A stretch of DNA of 64,000 nucleotides from Flavobacteriales bacterium UBA4110 (GTDB lineage: Bacteria > Bacteroidota > Bacteroidia > Flavobacteriales > Weeksellaceae): assembly GCA_002383165.1 (NCBI GenBank), contig DFXK01000007.1:32339-96338 (forward strand), in the 5' to 3' direction. Shown in pieces: positions 28,041-38,330 of the stretch (position 1 is its first letter; every line of letters starts with the position of its first letter). The notes under the pieces were generated by a model that worked only from the letters and a program-made list of their open reading frames with translations, had not been told where the DNA came from and did not search any database. Position numbers and translations under genes: made by a program.

Positions 28041-28150
28041 TTCCCTTAGCAATACAGCCGCCGACATGATCTGTCCGGAATGACAATAGCCGCATTGTGG
28101 GACATCAACTTCTTTCCACGCTTTTTGCAATGGATGATTTCCATCTTCCG
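28041..28150 (-). pseudogene. [2Fe-2S] subunit, inverted middle piece
   Basis: On the minus strand this short stretch translates to [19 protein letters not shown] followed by [18 protein letters not shown], the second [2Fe-2S] domain of the same protein type as the piece at 27829-28040. It would follow GKKI directly in an intact gene, so it has been inverted. The last segment with the final CxRC motif is not found nearby. Confidence 0.7.
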
Positions 28151-29012
28151 AACGGTTTCGGTGTTGGGAAGAAGCCAAAGTACGTTTCAAAATTACTCCA
28201 GACACGTCGCTGCGGTGTCGCTACATTTCGGGAAAATTCCTACAGAATTGGATCCCGAGCAAATTCACGATTACCTTTTTTACCTTCAGAAAAAATCTAA
28301 ATCTCCATCACAATCGTATTTTAAACACACCGTTTACGGACTTCGATTTTTACTGAAATCGGAAGGTTTAAGCTACGATTTTCTGAGTCTTCCGGAAATT
28401 AAAAAAGAGAAAAAACTGCCTGTAGTGCTTAGTAAACAGGAGGTTTGGCAGATGTTGTCCGGCTGTAAACTTTTAAAGCATAAAGTCCTAATCGGGATTC
28501 TTTACGGTTGCGAATTGCGCTGTATGGAGGTTAGAAATCTCCGTTTATGCGACTTAGATTTTGATAGAAAACAGTTGAAAGTGGTTCAGGGAAAAGGCAA
28601 AAAAGACCGTTATTTGCCACTTTCCGATCATTTGATTCGGGGACTCAAAAAGTATATCGAAGCTGAAAAACCAGAAGATTATCTCTTTGGAATGCCACGA
28701 GAAGGAAGAGCTGGCGCTTCGACTTCGCTCAGCACAGGCTTCGATTCCAGATATTCGCAACGAGGCGTTCAGTGGGTGGTAAAACAGGCATCAAGAGCAG
28801 CAAAAATCTTGAAAGAAGTGAGTGTTCATACGCTTCGTCACAGTTTTGCCACGCATCTTCTTGAAGATGGGATGGATATTTTAAGCATCGAAAATCTCCT
28901 CGGCCACGAAAGTATTGATAGGACGTTGATTTATCTCCAAATTGCACAACTTTCCACACAAAAACTCTTTTCACCGCTCGATACCCTTTTTTCAGAATTT
29001 GGAAAAAAATGA
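28080..29012 (+). CDS. Tyrosine recombinase of an IS91-type element
   Basis: A 310-codon frame whose core is a phage-type integrase: a SAM-like DNA-binding part ([12 protein letters not shown]) and a catalytic part with Arg in [22 protein letters not shown] (His-x-x-Arg) and [14 protein letters not shown] (Tyr). The first 20-25 codons lie on inverted host DNA, so the native N-terminus seems lost; ATG 28134 is an alternative start. An in-frame insert around residues 211-222 is described under findings. It overlaps the transposase gene by ATGA. Such pairs are common in Bacteroidota IS91-like elements. Confidence 0.8.
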   Translation: MTIAALWDINFFPRFLQWMISIFRTVSVLGRSQSTFQNYSRHVAAVSLHFGKIPTELDPEQIHDYLFYLQKKSKSPSQSYFKHTVYGLRFLLKSEGLSYDFLSLPEIKKEKKLPVVLSKQEVWQMLSGCKLLKHKVLIGILYGCELRCMEVRNLRLCDLDFDRKQLKVVQGKGKKDRYLPLSDHLIRGLKKYIEAEKPEDYLFGMPREGRAGASTSLSTGFDSRYSQRGVQWVVKQASRAAKILKEVSVHTLRHSFATHLLEDGMDILSIENLLGHESIDRTLIYLQIAQLSTQKLFSPLDTLFSEFGKK

Positions 29013-30243
29013 GCGGTTTAAAAACCATAAAAAAACAGTCAGTTCAACCTCAATATCAACCTCAATATGAAGTCACCGATGTTTTAAATATTTTAGGTTC
29101 AAAATTGGAAAATTTAGAACTTAATTCTTGGCAGTTAAGAACTTTATTTGCCTTAAAAAAGTGCAGAACTTCGGCTTTGGGCGGTCATATCGATGCTTGT
29201 GATGAATGTGGAAATGTAAGCATCAGTTACAACTCCTGCCGAAACCGTCACTGCCCAAAATGTCAGAGCAAAAACCGAGAGCAATGGATTGAAAATCGGG
29301 AAACCGAACTGCTTCCGGTACCTTATTTCCACGTGGTTTTTACGCTTCCTGATGTATTGAACAAAGCCGTACTTCACGAGCCCAAGATGTTGTATGATAT
29401 ATTGTTTGAATCGGCTTGGGAAACCCTTCAAACGTTTGGCAAAAACAAAAATCTCCAAATGGGAATGATTGCTGTTTTGCACACTTGGGGACAGAATCTG
29501 AGTCTGCATCCGCATTTGCACTGCATTGTTCCGGGCGGTGGAGTGAATGAAAACGGAACTTGGCAAAACATTAGAACTGACGGTAAATTTTTGTTTCCGG
29601 TAAAGGCTTTAAGCAAAGTTTTCAGGGCTAAATTTTGTGAGAAACTGAAGCATCAATTATCATTAAAATTGAATGAAAATCAACGAGAAAAATTTACTGA
29701 AAATGAGGCTGGGAATTACGAAAAATTAAGGCAAAGTTTGTGGGAAAAGCCTTGGGTAGTTTATTCTAAAAAGCCTTTTGGAAGCCCAAAATCGGTGGTG
29801 GAATATTTGGGTCGTTATTCCTACAAAATCGCGATCAGCAATCGGAGAATCAGAAAAATTGATGCTGAAAATGTAACGTTCGATTACAAAGATTACCGCC
29901 AAAAAGGCATCAAAAAGCAGATGGTTTTGAGACACGAGGAGTTTATCCGAAGATTTGCGATGCATATTTTGCCCAAAAGATTTGTGAAAATCCGTCATTA
30001 TGGTTTTTTGAGCAGCACCTGGAAGCGTATCAAACTTAAAAATCTGCAACAAAAATTAGGTATTCAAACCAAAGAAAAGCCCCTTCCTAAAGTTTTTCAG
30101 CCGAAATGTAGCTGTTGTAAAGTTGGAAACCTTGTCACAATTGCCACGTTCGATCTTCGAGGTCCGCCGCAATGGTTTTTGGAGATGAGCCGAAATTTAC
30201 CTGTTCCTAAATCTGCATTTTAAAGATTTGGGTAAGGGAAATT
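28151..30243 (+). mobile_element. IS91-type element, edges inferred
   Basis: The left edge is placed where the inverted [2Fe-2S] coding stops (about 28150) and the right edge shortly after the transposase. A 10-base word TAAGGGAAAT occurs after the transposase (about 30231-30240) and, in reverse complement, at the left host-host junction (about 28040). The true ends of the element are not certain from sequence alone. Confidence 0.5.
29009..30223 (+). CDS. IS91-family (Y2/HUH) transposase
   Basis: A 404-residue transposase. The N-terminal zinc-binding part has CDECGNVS and CRNRHCPKCQ; the HUH motif is HPHLHCIVPGGG near residue 170; the catalytic Tyr region is EYLGRYSYKIAISNRRI near 265. It nicks DNA and moves by rolling-circle transposition. 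Complete, directly after the integrase. Confidence 0.92.
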   Translation: MSGLKTIKKQSVQPQYQPQYEVTDVLNILGSKLENLELNSWQLRTLFALKKCRTSALGGHIDACDECGNVSISYNSCRNRHCPKCQSKNREQWIENRETELLPVPYFHVVFTLPDVLNKAVLHEPKMLYDILFESAWETLQTFGKNKNLQMGMIAVLHTWGQNLSLHPHLHCIVPGGGVNENGTWQNIRTDGKFLFPVKALSKVFRAKFCEKLKHQLSLKLNENQREKFTENEAGNYEKLRQSLWEKPWVVYSKKPFGSPKSVVEYLGRYSYKIAISNRRIRKIDAENVTFDYKDYRQKGIKKQMVLRHEEFIRRFAMHILPKRFVKIRHYGFLSSTWKRIKLKNLQQKLGIQTKEKPLPKVFQPKCSCCKVGNLVTIATFDLRGPPQWFLEMSRNLPVPKSAF

Positions 30244-30299
30244 ATACCCAATTAGATGGATTACAGACTAAAAGCCACCACAATACGACCGATAAAAAA

Positions 30300-30320
30300 A
30301 AGAGAACAACCTGTTCTCTT
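30300..30320 (-). terminator. Orphan terminator-like hairpin
   Basis: AAGAGAACA at 30300-30308 pairs perfectly with TGTTCTCTT at 30312-30320; on the minus strand a T tract follows. No minus-strand gene that would use it remains nearby, so it is probably a leftover of rearrangement. Confidence 0.5.
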
Positions 30321-30430
30321 GAAATATTCTCTAAAAATTTTACGATAAACCCATAGTGTTGAAAAAGCTCCCAAAGCTTCCGTTCAACAGGAGTTTCATT
30401 GTTGGCTCTTCGAGCCCAACGAAACTCTGG

Positions 30431-31006
30431 TTATTATGTGCAGGAATTACAGTTTATTCTCCATTAAAACATTGGGGAGCTGGTCCCGGAAAGAAGGTTG
30501 GTATTTTGGCAATAGGAGGTCTTGGCCATATTGCAATAAAAATTGCAAAAGCTATGGGTGCTGAAGTTATTGTTTTCACTACTTCACCAGATAAAGTATC
30601 AGACGCTAAAAGACTCGGCGCTGATGAGGCTGTATTATCTTTCGATCAGGATGCGATGACCGCTTATGTGAATAAATTACACTTTATCATTGATACTGTT
30701 TCTGCGAAACATGACGTCAATGTTTTTCTTAACTTATTACGTCATGACGGAACAGTAGTGTTGGTTGGCTTGCCACCGCAACCATTAGAAATAGGAGCTT
30801 TTAATGTTGTTATGGGCCGTAAATCGTTCGCTGGATCTACTATTGGAGGTATTGCTGAAACTCAGGAAATGTTAGATTTTTGCTTTGAGCATAATATTGT
30901 AGCGGATAGTGAAATTATTAATATTCAAGATATTAATACTGCATTTGATCGTCTGGAAAGAGGTGATGTTAAGAATCGTTTTGTTATAGATATGGCTTCA
31001 TTATAA
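30431..31006 (+). pseudogene. Zinc-type alcohol dehydrogenase, 5'-truncated
   Basis: From about 30431 the frame reads LLCAGITVYSPLKHWGAGPG then GILAIGGLGHIAIKIAKAMG, the NAD(P)-binding half of a YahK/cinnamyl-alcohol-dehydrogenase-like protein, and ends properly with DRLERGDVKNRFVIDM. The N-terminal catalytic zinc domain (about 150 residues) is missing; the 25 codons before LLCAG are unrelated. It is probably inactive. Confidence 0.75.
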
Positions 31007-31303
31007 AGTTAATTCGTAATTCATTTTTACAGGGTATGTCATTTTTGATGTACCCTTCTTAGTAATTGTCCAATTTTCTTAGTTAAAGATAAATAAATAG
31101 TAATGTTGGAAAACTTTCATTTTGATAGTTAGATTTCTTTTAAAGCCATGCTTATTATAATTATAAAAACCCTTAAACATATCGAGTAATCGATTGGCTA
31201 ATAGTTGATATTTTATTTCTATTCTATTTTTTACGTAAGAAACTGTAATCTATCTTAATAATTTATAGACATCATAAATTAATTTGGTTTTGAAAATAAT
31301 TTT

Positions 31304-33868
31304 ATGAAGAAAAATCATCATATAATAGCGCTCCTGTCGTGCTCCTCTTTGTTTGCTCAAACAAAGATCAGCGATTCCGTTAAAGTTGATACTCTAGCAA
31401 TGCAACCTTTGGAAGAAGTGGTCGTGTCAGCATCTCGTATCAAGGAAAGTATTTTAAAATCTCCTGTTACATAGAAAATATTAGCAACAAACAGTTAAGA
31501 AATACGGCAGCACCATCATTCTTTGACGGACTTGAAAATATAAAAGGTGTACAAATGCTTACACCAAGTTTAGGCTTTAAAATTATCAATACACGTGGTT
31601 TTGCCAATACTACTAATGTGAGATTTACGCAAATGGTTGATGGTTTTGATAATCAGGCACCTCATATTGGAGCGCGAATAGTTAATGCATTGGGACCTAC
31701 AGATCTTGATATCGAACGTGTAGAAATTATACCTGGTACAACATCTGCTCTTTATGGTCTTAATGCAATTAATGGTATGGCAAACTTTATTACCAAGGAT
31801 CCATTTACTTCAACAGGCATTATCATACAACAAAAAACAGGAATGAATCATTTGGGAGATACAAATTCAGATGTTCGATTATTTAATGAAAGCGTATTTC
31901 GTGTAGCTGAAAAAATAGGAAGCCGCTTCGCCTTTAAAATTAATTTTTCTTATACCAGTGGAAATGATTGGATTGCGGATGACCGTACCGATTTAAATCC
32001 CAATGCCAACCTAGGAGCGGGAATTGGAGGAGGTATCAATAATCCTGCCTATGATGCAGTTAACGGATATGGGAACGAATCATCAAACAGACGAACTCTC
32101 ACCCTTGGTGGAACGCGCTATGTGATAGCCCGTACGGGTTATAATGAAAAAGATGTGTCAGATTACGATATAGAAAACGTCAAAGGTGATATTGGACTTT
32201 ATTATAAGTTTAGCCCTAAAACAACCATTTCTTATACTTATCGATTTGCGGATTTGGATAATGTCTACCAACGTGCAAACAGATTTACATTGAAAGATTA
32301 CGTTTTGCAGCAGCACGCTTTTGAGATTAAAAACGAAATTTTTCAAATACGTGCATTTGCTACAAGTGAAAATACTGGAAAATCTTACAATCTACGTTCC
32401 GCAGCCGAAAACTTAGACAGACGCTTTAAATCTGATAATAATTGGTACAGTGATTTTACAAGCGCTTTTAATAATGTCATTGCTCAACAGGGAATGAATG
32501 TACAGCAAGCTCTTGCAGCTACACGGAGTTCGGCAGATCTCGGCAGACTTCAGCCGGGTACTCCTGAGTTTCAACAAGCATTGAATCACCTAGCCGCCGT
32601 AAACAACTGGGATGAAGGTGCTGCATTGCGTGTTGAGGATTGGCTTATACATGGGGAAGGACAGGTAAATATTTCAAAAACTATAAGTCCTGATTTTGAA
32701 GGTAACACAGGTTTACAACTTCTTGCAGGTGTAGATTATCAATCGTACATTATCAAACCTGATGGTAATTATTTTATAAATCCAACTGCAGCCGACACAT
32801 ATTCTACATTAACCTATAGTAAGACAGTTGGTTTTGTGCAAGCTGGTAAAAACCTGTTTGATGGGCTTCTGAAACTGTCTGCCACTGCGGGTTGACAAAA
32901 ATGATTATTTTAATATGAAGTATAACCCTAGATTTGCGGCAGTTTTGACTCCTTCTAATAGACAAAGTATTCGTTTTTCCTTTCAGAGTTGTTCTCGTTT
33001 TCCATGCATATTCGAAGCCTTTAGTAATGTCAACAGTGGAGGCGTAAGACGTGTAGGAGGTCTCCGGGTGATGTCTGACGGTGTATTCGAGAATGGTTAT
33101 CTACGAAGCTCAATAGACCGCTTTCAGGCTGCTGTGACTGCTGATTTTAACAGTGGATCTACATTGGATGAAGCTATCCAGAATAACCGGGGACTACTTC
33201 AAAAAAATACCTATACTTATTTAAAACCCGAAAAAATAAATTCTTTTGAAGTGGGTTATAAAGGATTATTTTTTAATCGTACCTTAAAAGTTGATGCCGA
33301 TTTTTATTTTAACCGTTACAACAATTTTATAGCGCAAATTGAAATGAATGTCCCACATACAACGGTAGCAGAATTAATACCGTATTATCTGAACGACCGC
33401 ACGCTTCAAGATCGTTATCGTATTTACACAAATTCTCAAAGTGTTGTATATAATTATGGCTCCAGCTTGGGAATTAGCTATATGCTCAATTCAAAATATT
33501 CAATAAATGGTAATGTATCTTATGCAAAGCTAAGTCGTACAGATAATGGAGATGGTTTTGAAGATGGTTTTAATACACCCGAATGGATTGGTAATATATT
33601 TTTTTTAGGAGAAAATGTTTGGAAAACTCTTGGCTTTAATGTTACTTATAAGCGACAGAGCAGCTTCTATTGGAGGTCATTTTTGGTCAATGGTGGTGTA
33701 AAACCTTATGGAGCATTGGATGCCCACATTAGTTATTCATTTGAAAAGTCTAGGCTGGACATAAAAGTGGGGGCTACAAATCTTACTAATAAATACTATA
33801 ATTCATTTCTTGGTGGTCCGGCAGTTGGCGGATTATATTATACAACACTTACATACTATCTTCAATAA
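31304..33868 (+). pseudogene. TonB-dependent receptor, two frameshifts
   Basis: Reading through frame changes near 31470 and 32893 gives one receptor of about 850 residues: a signal peptide (MKKNHHII, ending LFAQ), a TonB-box-like EEVVVSASR, a plug domain with GTTSALYGLNAINGMANF, and a beta barrel ending TTLTYYLQ. The second lesion loses a couple of codons after LSATAG. Such receptors import siderophores, vitamins or other large ligands; nothing identifies the substrate. It sits among other broken genes. Confidence 0.8.
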
Positions 33869-33989
33869 AGATATGAATTAGTGTGATAATGCGGATTACT
33901 AATTTGCTGCGTTGTTAAGATGAATATATATATATTATAGGAAAAAGGCCTGCAAAAGCAGCGATCTTAATCAACAAAACTTTACGAGT

Positions 33990-34106
33990 AAAGGTTTGGA
34001 ACGAGTAGTAATTATCGGGACCGTTCCGGTAATTACCAACCTAGTTTATACTGTCATTGGCTTACAAATGCGAGATCTTCCTTTTACATCTAATGGTACT
34101 GAATAG
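33990..34106 (+). pseudogene. Possible C-terminal scrap of a molybdenum hydroxylase large subunit
   Basis: A 38-codon frame, without its own start, includes TVPVITNLVYTVIGLQMRDL followed by PF. This resembles the PPAITNAIF...GKRxRxLPF ending of xanthine-dehydrogenase-type large subunits. The match is short. With the [2Fe-2S] pieces at 27.8 kb it could mark the two ends of an older hydroxylase locus. Confidence 0.35.
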
Positions 34107-34168
34107 ATAATCATTTAAATAAATCGGTATTTATTATGATTTTAAATTACCTTTAATAATACCTCATC

Positions 34169-34200
34169 AACCGTTATGTTCTCATAACGGTTCGTTTTTT
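34169..34200 (+). terminator. Rho-independent terminator
   Basis: A perfect 10-bp stem, AACCGTTATG at 34169-34178 and CATAACGGTT at 34183-34192, with a four-base loop and a following TTTTTT. It insulates the hydroxylase operon from the upstream remnants. Confidence 0.85.
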
Positions 34201-34230
34201 GTACTGTTTTTATTTATCAAATCATTAACT

Positions 34231-34716
34231 ATGGCAACAAATGAAAAACAGCCTGTTAAGCTTCATATAAACGGTAAAGATCATCATTTGGAAATTCTAC
34301 CTTGGGTTTCCTTGCTCGATGCCTTGAGAGAAAACATACAGCTTACAGGAACAAAAAAGGGTTGTGATCACGGACAATGCGGTGCATGCACAATTTTGGT
34401 TGATGGAAAACGCACCCTGAGCTGTCTCACTCTGGCCATTATGAAAGAAGGATCGGAAATAACAACCATTGAAGGTATTGCTGTAGACGGTAAACTACAT
34501 CCTATCCAACAAGCTTTTATAGATCATGATGCTTTTCAGTGTGGATATTGCACTCCGGGACAGATTTGCAGTGCTATCGGTTTGCTGAACGAGAATAAAG
34601 CCCATACTCGGGAAGAAGTGCAGGATCTTATGAGTGGAAATCTCTGCCGATGTGGTGCCAACAGAGGAATTATTAATGCGGTAATGGAAGTAAAACAAAG
34701 TATATCCTATGAATAA
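34231..34716 (+). CDS. paoA: [2Fe-2S] subunit of a PaoABC-type aldehyde oxidoreductase
   Basis: A 161-residue small subunit with both cluster domains: GCDHGQCGACTILVDGKRTL plus the next Cys, then CGYCTPGQICS and LCRCGANR. It passes electrons from the molybdenum site to FAD. E. coli PaoA has a Tat signal; none is visible here, so the enzyme is probably cytoplasmic. It overlaps paoB by 8 bases. First gene of a three-gene operon behind a terminator. Confidence 0.9.
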   Translation: MATNEKQPVKLHINGKDHHLEILPWVSLLDALRENIQLTGTKKGCDHGQCGACTILVDGKRTLSCLTLAIMKEGSEITTIEGIAVDGKLHPIQQAFIDHDAFQCGYCTPGQICSAIGLLNENKAHTREEVQDLMSGNLCRCGANRGIINAVMEVKQSISYE

Positions 34717-35728
34717 TTTTGCCTATACAAAAGCTGTTGATATCAATAATGCCATTTCAAAAATAAATGAAAATGACAACAATAAGATCATTGCTGGAGG
34801 AACAAATATTATTGATCTGCTGAAATATTTTATTACGGAGGCTGATACATTAATTGATATCAATTCTATTTCGGAGATGAAAAAAATTTCTGAGCTTCCG
34901 GATGGAAGAATACGACTCGGCACACTGATGACCAATGCTGATACTGCTTATCATCCTGTTATCGAAGAAAAGTATACGTTACTATCTAAGGCTATTTTGG
35001 CAGGAGCTTCTGCTCAGATCAGAAATATGGCAACCAATGGTGGCAATCTGCTTCAACGCACAAGATGTTATTATTTTTACGACATTCATACGCCGTGTAA
35101 TAAAAGAGAACCGGGGTCTGGCTGTTCAGCAATCAAAGGTTACAACCGTATTCACGCAATCCTGGGACATAGTGATCATTGTATTGCTGTATTTCCTTCC
35201 GATATGTGCGTTGCGCTTGCAGCTTTGGATGCTGTTGTTAATGTTACGGGAAAGAATGGATTCAGAAGTGTTCCATTTGCAGACTTTCACAGGCTTCCGG
35301 GTGATTCTCCCCATCTTGATAATCATCTCGAAAAAGGTGAGATTATTACAAGTATTGATTTGCCGCATAAAGGCTTTTCTAAAAATTATTCCTATTTGAA
35401 ATTAAGAGACAGAAGCTCTTATTCTTTTGCCTTAGTTTCTGTCGCAACTGCTCTGGAAATTGAGAATAATCTCATCAAAGAAGCAAGAATTGCTTTAGGA
35501 GGTGTTGCCCATAAGCCTTGGCGTGTGAAAAAAGCAGAAGATTTACTTGTGAATAAGGAGCCAAATGCCGAAAACTTTGCAACCGCAGCAGAAGTCATCT
35601 TAGCTGGGGCACACGGATTTGAACACAACACTTTTAAAATTGATTTAGCAAAAAAAGCAATCGTAAGAAACTGTATGATGGCTCTTGATCCTAGATCACA
35701 ACGACCGGGAGCAAAACCTTCTTTATAA
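34709..35728 (+). CDS. paoB: FAD subunit of a PaoABC-type aldehyde oxidoreductase
   Basis: A 339-residue protein of the CO-dehydrogenase flavoprotein fold with IIAGGTNIIDLLKY and NMATNGGNLLQRTRC. It carries the Cys-rich insert RCYYFYDIHTPCNKREPGSG followed by Cys, which in PaoB binds an extra [4Fe-4S] cluster, and LGHSDHCIAVFPSDM. Together these mark the PaoB type rather than ordinary xanthine dehydrogenase. Complete. Confidence 0.9.
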   Translation: MNNFAYTKAVDINNAISKINENDNNKIIAGGTNIIDLLKYFITEADTLIDINSISEMKKISELPDGRIRLGTLMTNADTAYHPVIEEKYTLLSKAILAGASAQIRNMATNGGNLLQRTRCYYFYDIHTPCNKREPGSGCSAIKGYNRIHAILGHSDHCIAVFPSDMCVALAALDAVVNVTGKNGFRSVPFADFHRLPGDSPHLDNHLEKGEIITSIDLPHKGFSKNYSYLKLRDRSSYSFALVSVATALEIENNLIKEARIALGGVAHKPWRVKKAEDLLVNKEPNAENFATAAEVILAGAHGFEHNTFKIDLAKKAIVRNCMMALDPRSQRPGAKPSL

Positions 35729-35751
35729 ATTTAAATCAAATCAGAATCTCA

Positions 35752-37989
35752 ATGCAAAATAAACCATCTATAGGAAAACCGATCAGCCGTCTGGAAGGAC
35801 ATCTTAAAGTAACAGGAAGTGCAAAATACGCCGGAGAATATGATGCACCCGATTTATTATACGGTTATGTGGTGAACAGCACTATAGCTAAAGGAAAAAT
35901 AAGATCAATTGATACTGCTGAGATTAAAAAGCTTAGTGGTGTTATTGAAGTTTTTACACATGAGAATAAACCCTCGACTGCTTGGTTTGATTTCCAGTAT
36001 GCGGATATGGATGCGCCTCCGGGGAAAGTTTTTAAGCCTTTAAACGATAATGAGATCAAGTATAACGGACAGCCCATTGCTTTGGTGGTTGCAGAGACAT
36101 TTGAAATGGCACGGTATGCCGCAACTAAAATTAAAGTCATCTATGAAAAAGAGGATTTTGAAACCGATTTACAGGCAAATATTGGCAAAGCCAGAGATCC
36201 GAAAAAAGGTTTAGCCTCCATGCTAAAACCTCCTCCGCCAAAACCTACGGGTGATTTTGAAAAGGAATACGAAAATTCGTTTGTAAAAACAGATGGCAAA
36301 TTTACACATGGAACGGAGCACCACAATCCCATGGAAATGTATGCCACGACGGTTATTTATGAAGGAAAAGATAAACTAAAAATATATGATAAAACGCAGG
36401 GAACCATCAATTCCCAAATGTATGTGGCTAATGTTTTCGGATTGAAAATGAAGAATGTTCAGGTCATTTCCCCATTCGTTGGTGGGGCATTTGGGTCGGG
36501 ACTTCGTCCGCAACATCAATTGTTTATGGCTGTCATGGCCTCTTTAGCTTTAAAAAGAAATGTAAGAGTAACTTTGGACAGGGCACAGATGTATATGATC
36601 GGACATCGGCCTCCTACTTTACAGCACACAAAATTCGGAGCAGATGCAAACGGAAAAGTGAATGCTATTTACCACAAAGCTACAGGAGAAACTTCCCGTT
36701 TTGAAGATTACGTAGAAATTGTTGTGAATTGGGCCAATATGCTCTATCCTGCAGAAAACACTTTACTTGAACATGAAATTGTTCCACTCGATGTTTACAG
36801 CCCCATTGATATGAGAGCTCCCGGCGGAAGTACAGGGATGCATGCCATAGAAGTGACGATGGACGAAATAGCGTACCAGCTCAATATTGATCCTTTGCAA
36901 CTTAGGCTTATCAATTATTCTGAAATCGATAAAAGCAGCGACAAAGAATATTCAAGCAAGGAACTCAAAGAATGTTATCTTAAAGGAGCGAAAAAGTTTG
37001 GTTGGGATCAACGTAATCACGAGCCTCGAAGCATGAAAAGAGGAAATAAATTAATCGGATACGGTATGGCAACAGGAATTTGGGATGCCAATAGAATTTT
37101 AGGAAGAGCAGAAGCTATTATGTATTCTGATGGGAAAGTTGAAATAAAAAGTGCAGTAACTGATATTGGAACAGGAACTTTGACGATTATGAGCCAGATT
37201 GCAGCAGATGAGCTGGGACTTCCTATCGATTATATTAAATTTTCTTATGCTGATAGTAAAATGCCCTTTGCTCCAATTCAGGGAGGATCTTTTACGACAG
37301 CTACTATCGGATCGGCCGTTCAGAATGCCTGTAAGTCTTTGAATAAGAAGCTTTTCAAAAAAGCGCAGGGTTTAAAAGATTCTGTATTAAAAGATGCAAA
37401 ACTTAAAGATGTTGTTTTTAAAGATGGATTTATCATCCTTAAAAATAATCCTCAAATCAAAATTAATGTTCAGGATATTTTAGCCGCTAATGGAGGAAAA
37501 TTAATAAAAACAACTAATTCTGCAATGCCCAATCCTTTAACATACGGCAAAAAAGCAAGAGCTGTTCACAGTGCAGTTTTTGTGGAAGTTGAGGTAGATG
37601 AGCAGCTGGGTGTCATCGAAGTGACTCGGGCTTTAACAGCCGTTGCTGCAGGGAAAATCATCAATCCTAAAACTGCAGAAAGTCAGGTCTTAGGCGGAAT
37701 GATTTGGGGAATCAGCAAAGCACTTCATGAAGAAACAATTTTAGATCATCGGCTAGGAAAGTATATGAATGCTAATCTGGCGGAATATCATATCCCGGTA
37801 CATGCGGACATTAATGATCTGCAGGTTTTATTTATAGAAGAAAAAGATGAATTTGTAAATGACTTAGGTGTAAAAGGAGTAGGAGAAATAGGTGGTATAG
37901 GAATGCCTCCTGCAATTACAAATGCTATTTTCCATGCAACTGGAAAAAGAATTTATGAACTTCCTATACATTTTGATAGATTAATTTAG
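35752..37989 (+). CDS. paoC: Molybdenum-binding subunit of a PaoABC-type aldehyde oxidoreductase
   Basis: A 745-residue large subunit. The Moco pocket elements include FVGGAFGSGLR near residue 243, MRAPGGSTGMHAIE near 357 and GGSFTTATIGSAVQ near 510. The catalytic Glu lies in GVKGVGEIGG near the end, followed by PPAITNAIFHATGKRIYELP. It oxidises aldehydes or N-heterocycles; the substrate cannot be read from sequence. It needs Moco sulfurated and inserted by XdhC, which is encoded in the operon at 19.8-27.6 kb. Confidence 0.9.
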   Translation: MQNKPSIGKPISRLEGHLKVTGSAKYAGEYDAPDLLYGYVVNSTIAKGKIRSIDTAEIKKLSGVIEVFTHENKPSTAWFDFQYADMDAPPGKVFKPLNDNEIKYNGQPIALVVAETFEMARYAATKIKVIYEKEDFETDLQANIGKARDPKKGLASMLKPPPPKPTGDFEKEYENSFVKTDGKFTHGTEHHNPMEMYATTVIYEGKDKLKIYDKTQGTINSQMYVANVFGLKMKNVQVISPFVGGAFGSGLRPQHQLFMAVMASLALKRNVRVTLDRAQMYMIGHRPPTLQHTKFGADANGKVNAIYHKATGETSRFEDYVEIVVNWANMLYPAENTLLEHEIVPLDVYSPIDMRAPGGSTGMHAIEVTMDEIAYQLNIDPLQLRLINYSEIDKSSDKEYSSKELKECYLKGAKKFGWDQRNHEPRSMKRGNKLIGYGMATGIWDANRILGRAEAIMYSDGKVEIKSAVTDIGTGTLTIMSQIAADELGLPIDYIKFSYADSKMPFAPIQGGSFTTATIGSAVQNACKSLNKKLFKKAQGLKDSVLKDAKLKDVVFKDGFIILKNNPQIKINVQDILAANGGKLIKTTNSAMPNPLTYGKKARAVHSAVFVEVEVDEQLGVIEVTRALTAVAAGKIINPKTAESQVLGGMIWGISKALHEETILDHRLGKYMNANLAEYHIPVHADINDLQVLFIEEKDEFVNDLGVKGVGEIGGIGMPPAITNAIFHATGKRIYELPIHFDRLI

Positions 37990-38330
37990 TTTTTACTATT
38001 TATTCCAAATCCGGAATTATATTGCATTTTTAAAATAAATTAAAATATAAGATAATCTCATTTCAATGTGTACCATTGCTGAGCGCTTTAATTATGGATC
38101 CTATTTATGCAGAAAGCGGAAATGTGCCTAATGTAAAGGTAAGCCGTAAAGTAATGCAGATGGTTACGAAGAGATTTTAATATACTTGTACAGTATACAG
38201 AGGCTATAAGTTCCAAAGTAGTTTTTGTTTCTATTGTAAGGTATTATAAAGATATCCCGAAGAAAGATCAAAATGGTCATCAAGATAACGCACTGATGGA
38301 AGATCCAAGTTTCTTTATGGTTTACTCGTA
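37990..38330. other. Gene-free junction with unassigned coding scraps
   Basis: About 340 bases between paoC and the broken dnaE2. Two short plus-strand open stretches look protein-like (MDPIYAESGNVPNVKVSRKV near 38095-38180 and KDIPKKDQNGHQ through SYYINALID near 38250-38350) but lack starts and I do not recognise them. The second runs into the dnaE2 3' end, which suggests a rearrangement junction near 38355. Confidence 0.4.

Noticed and set aside
27918..28205. A 95-codon minus-strand frame with [10 protein letters not shown] as a complete iron-sulfur protein
   Set aside because: Only the middle part is iron-sulfur sequence; both flanks are antisense to the integrase gene and to the plus-strand [2Fe-2S] piece. 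It is a rearrangement product.
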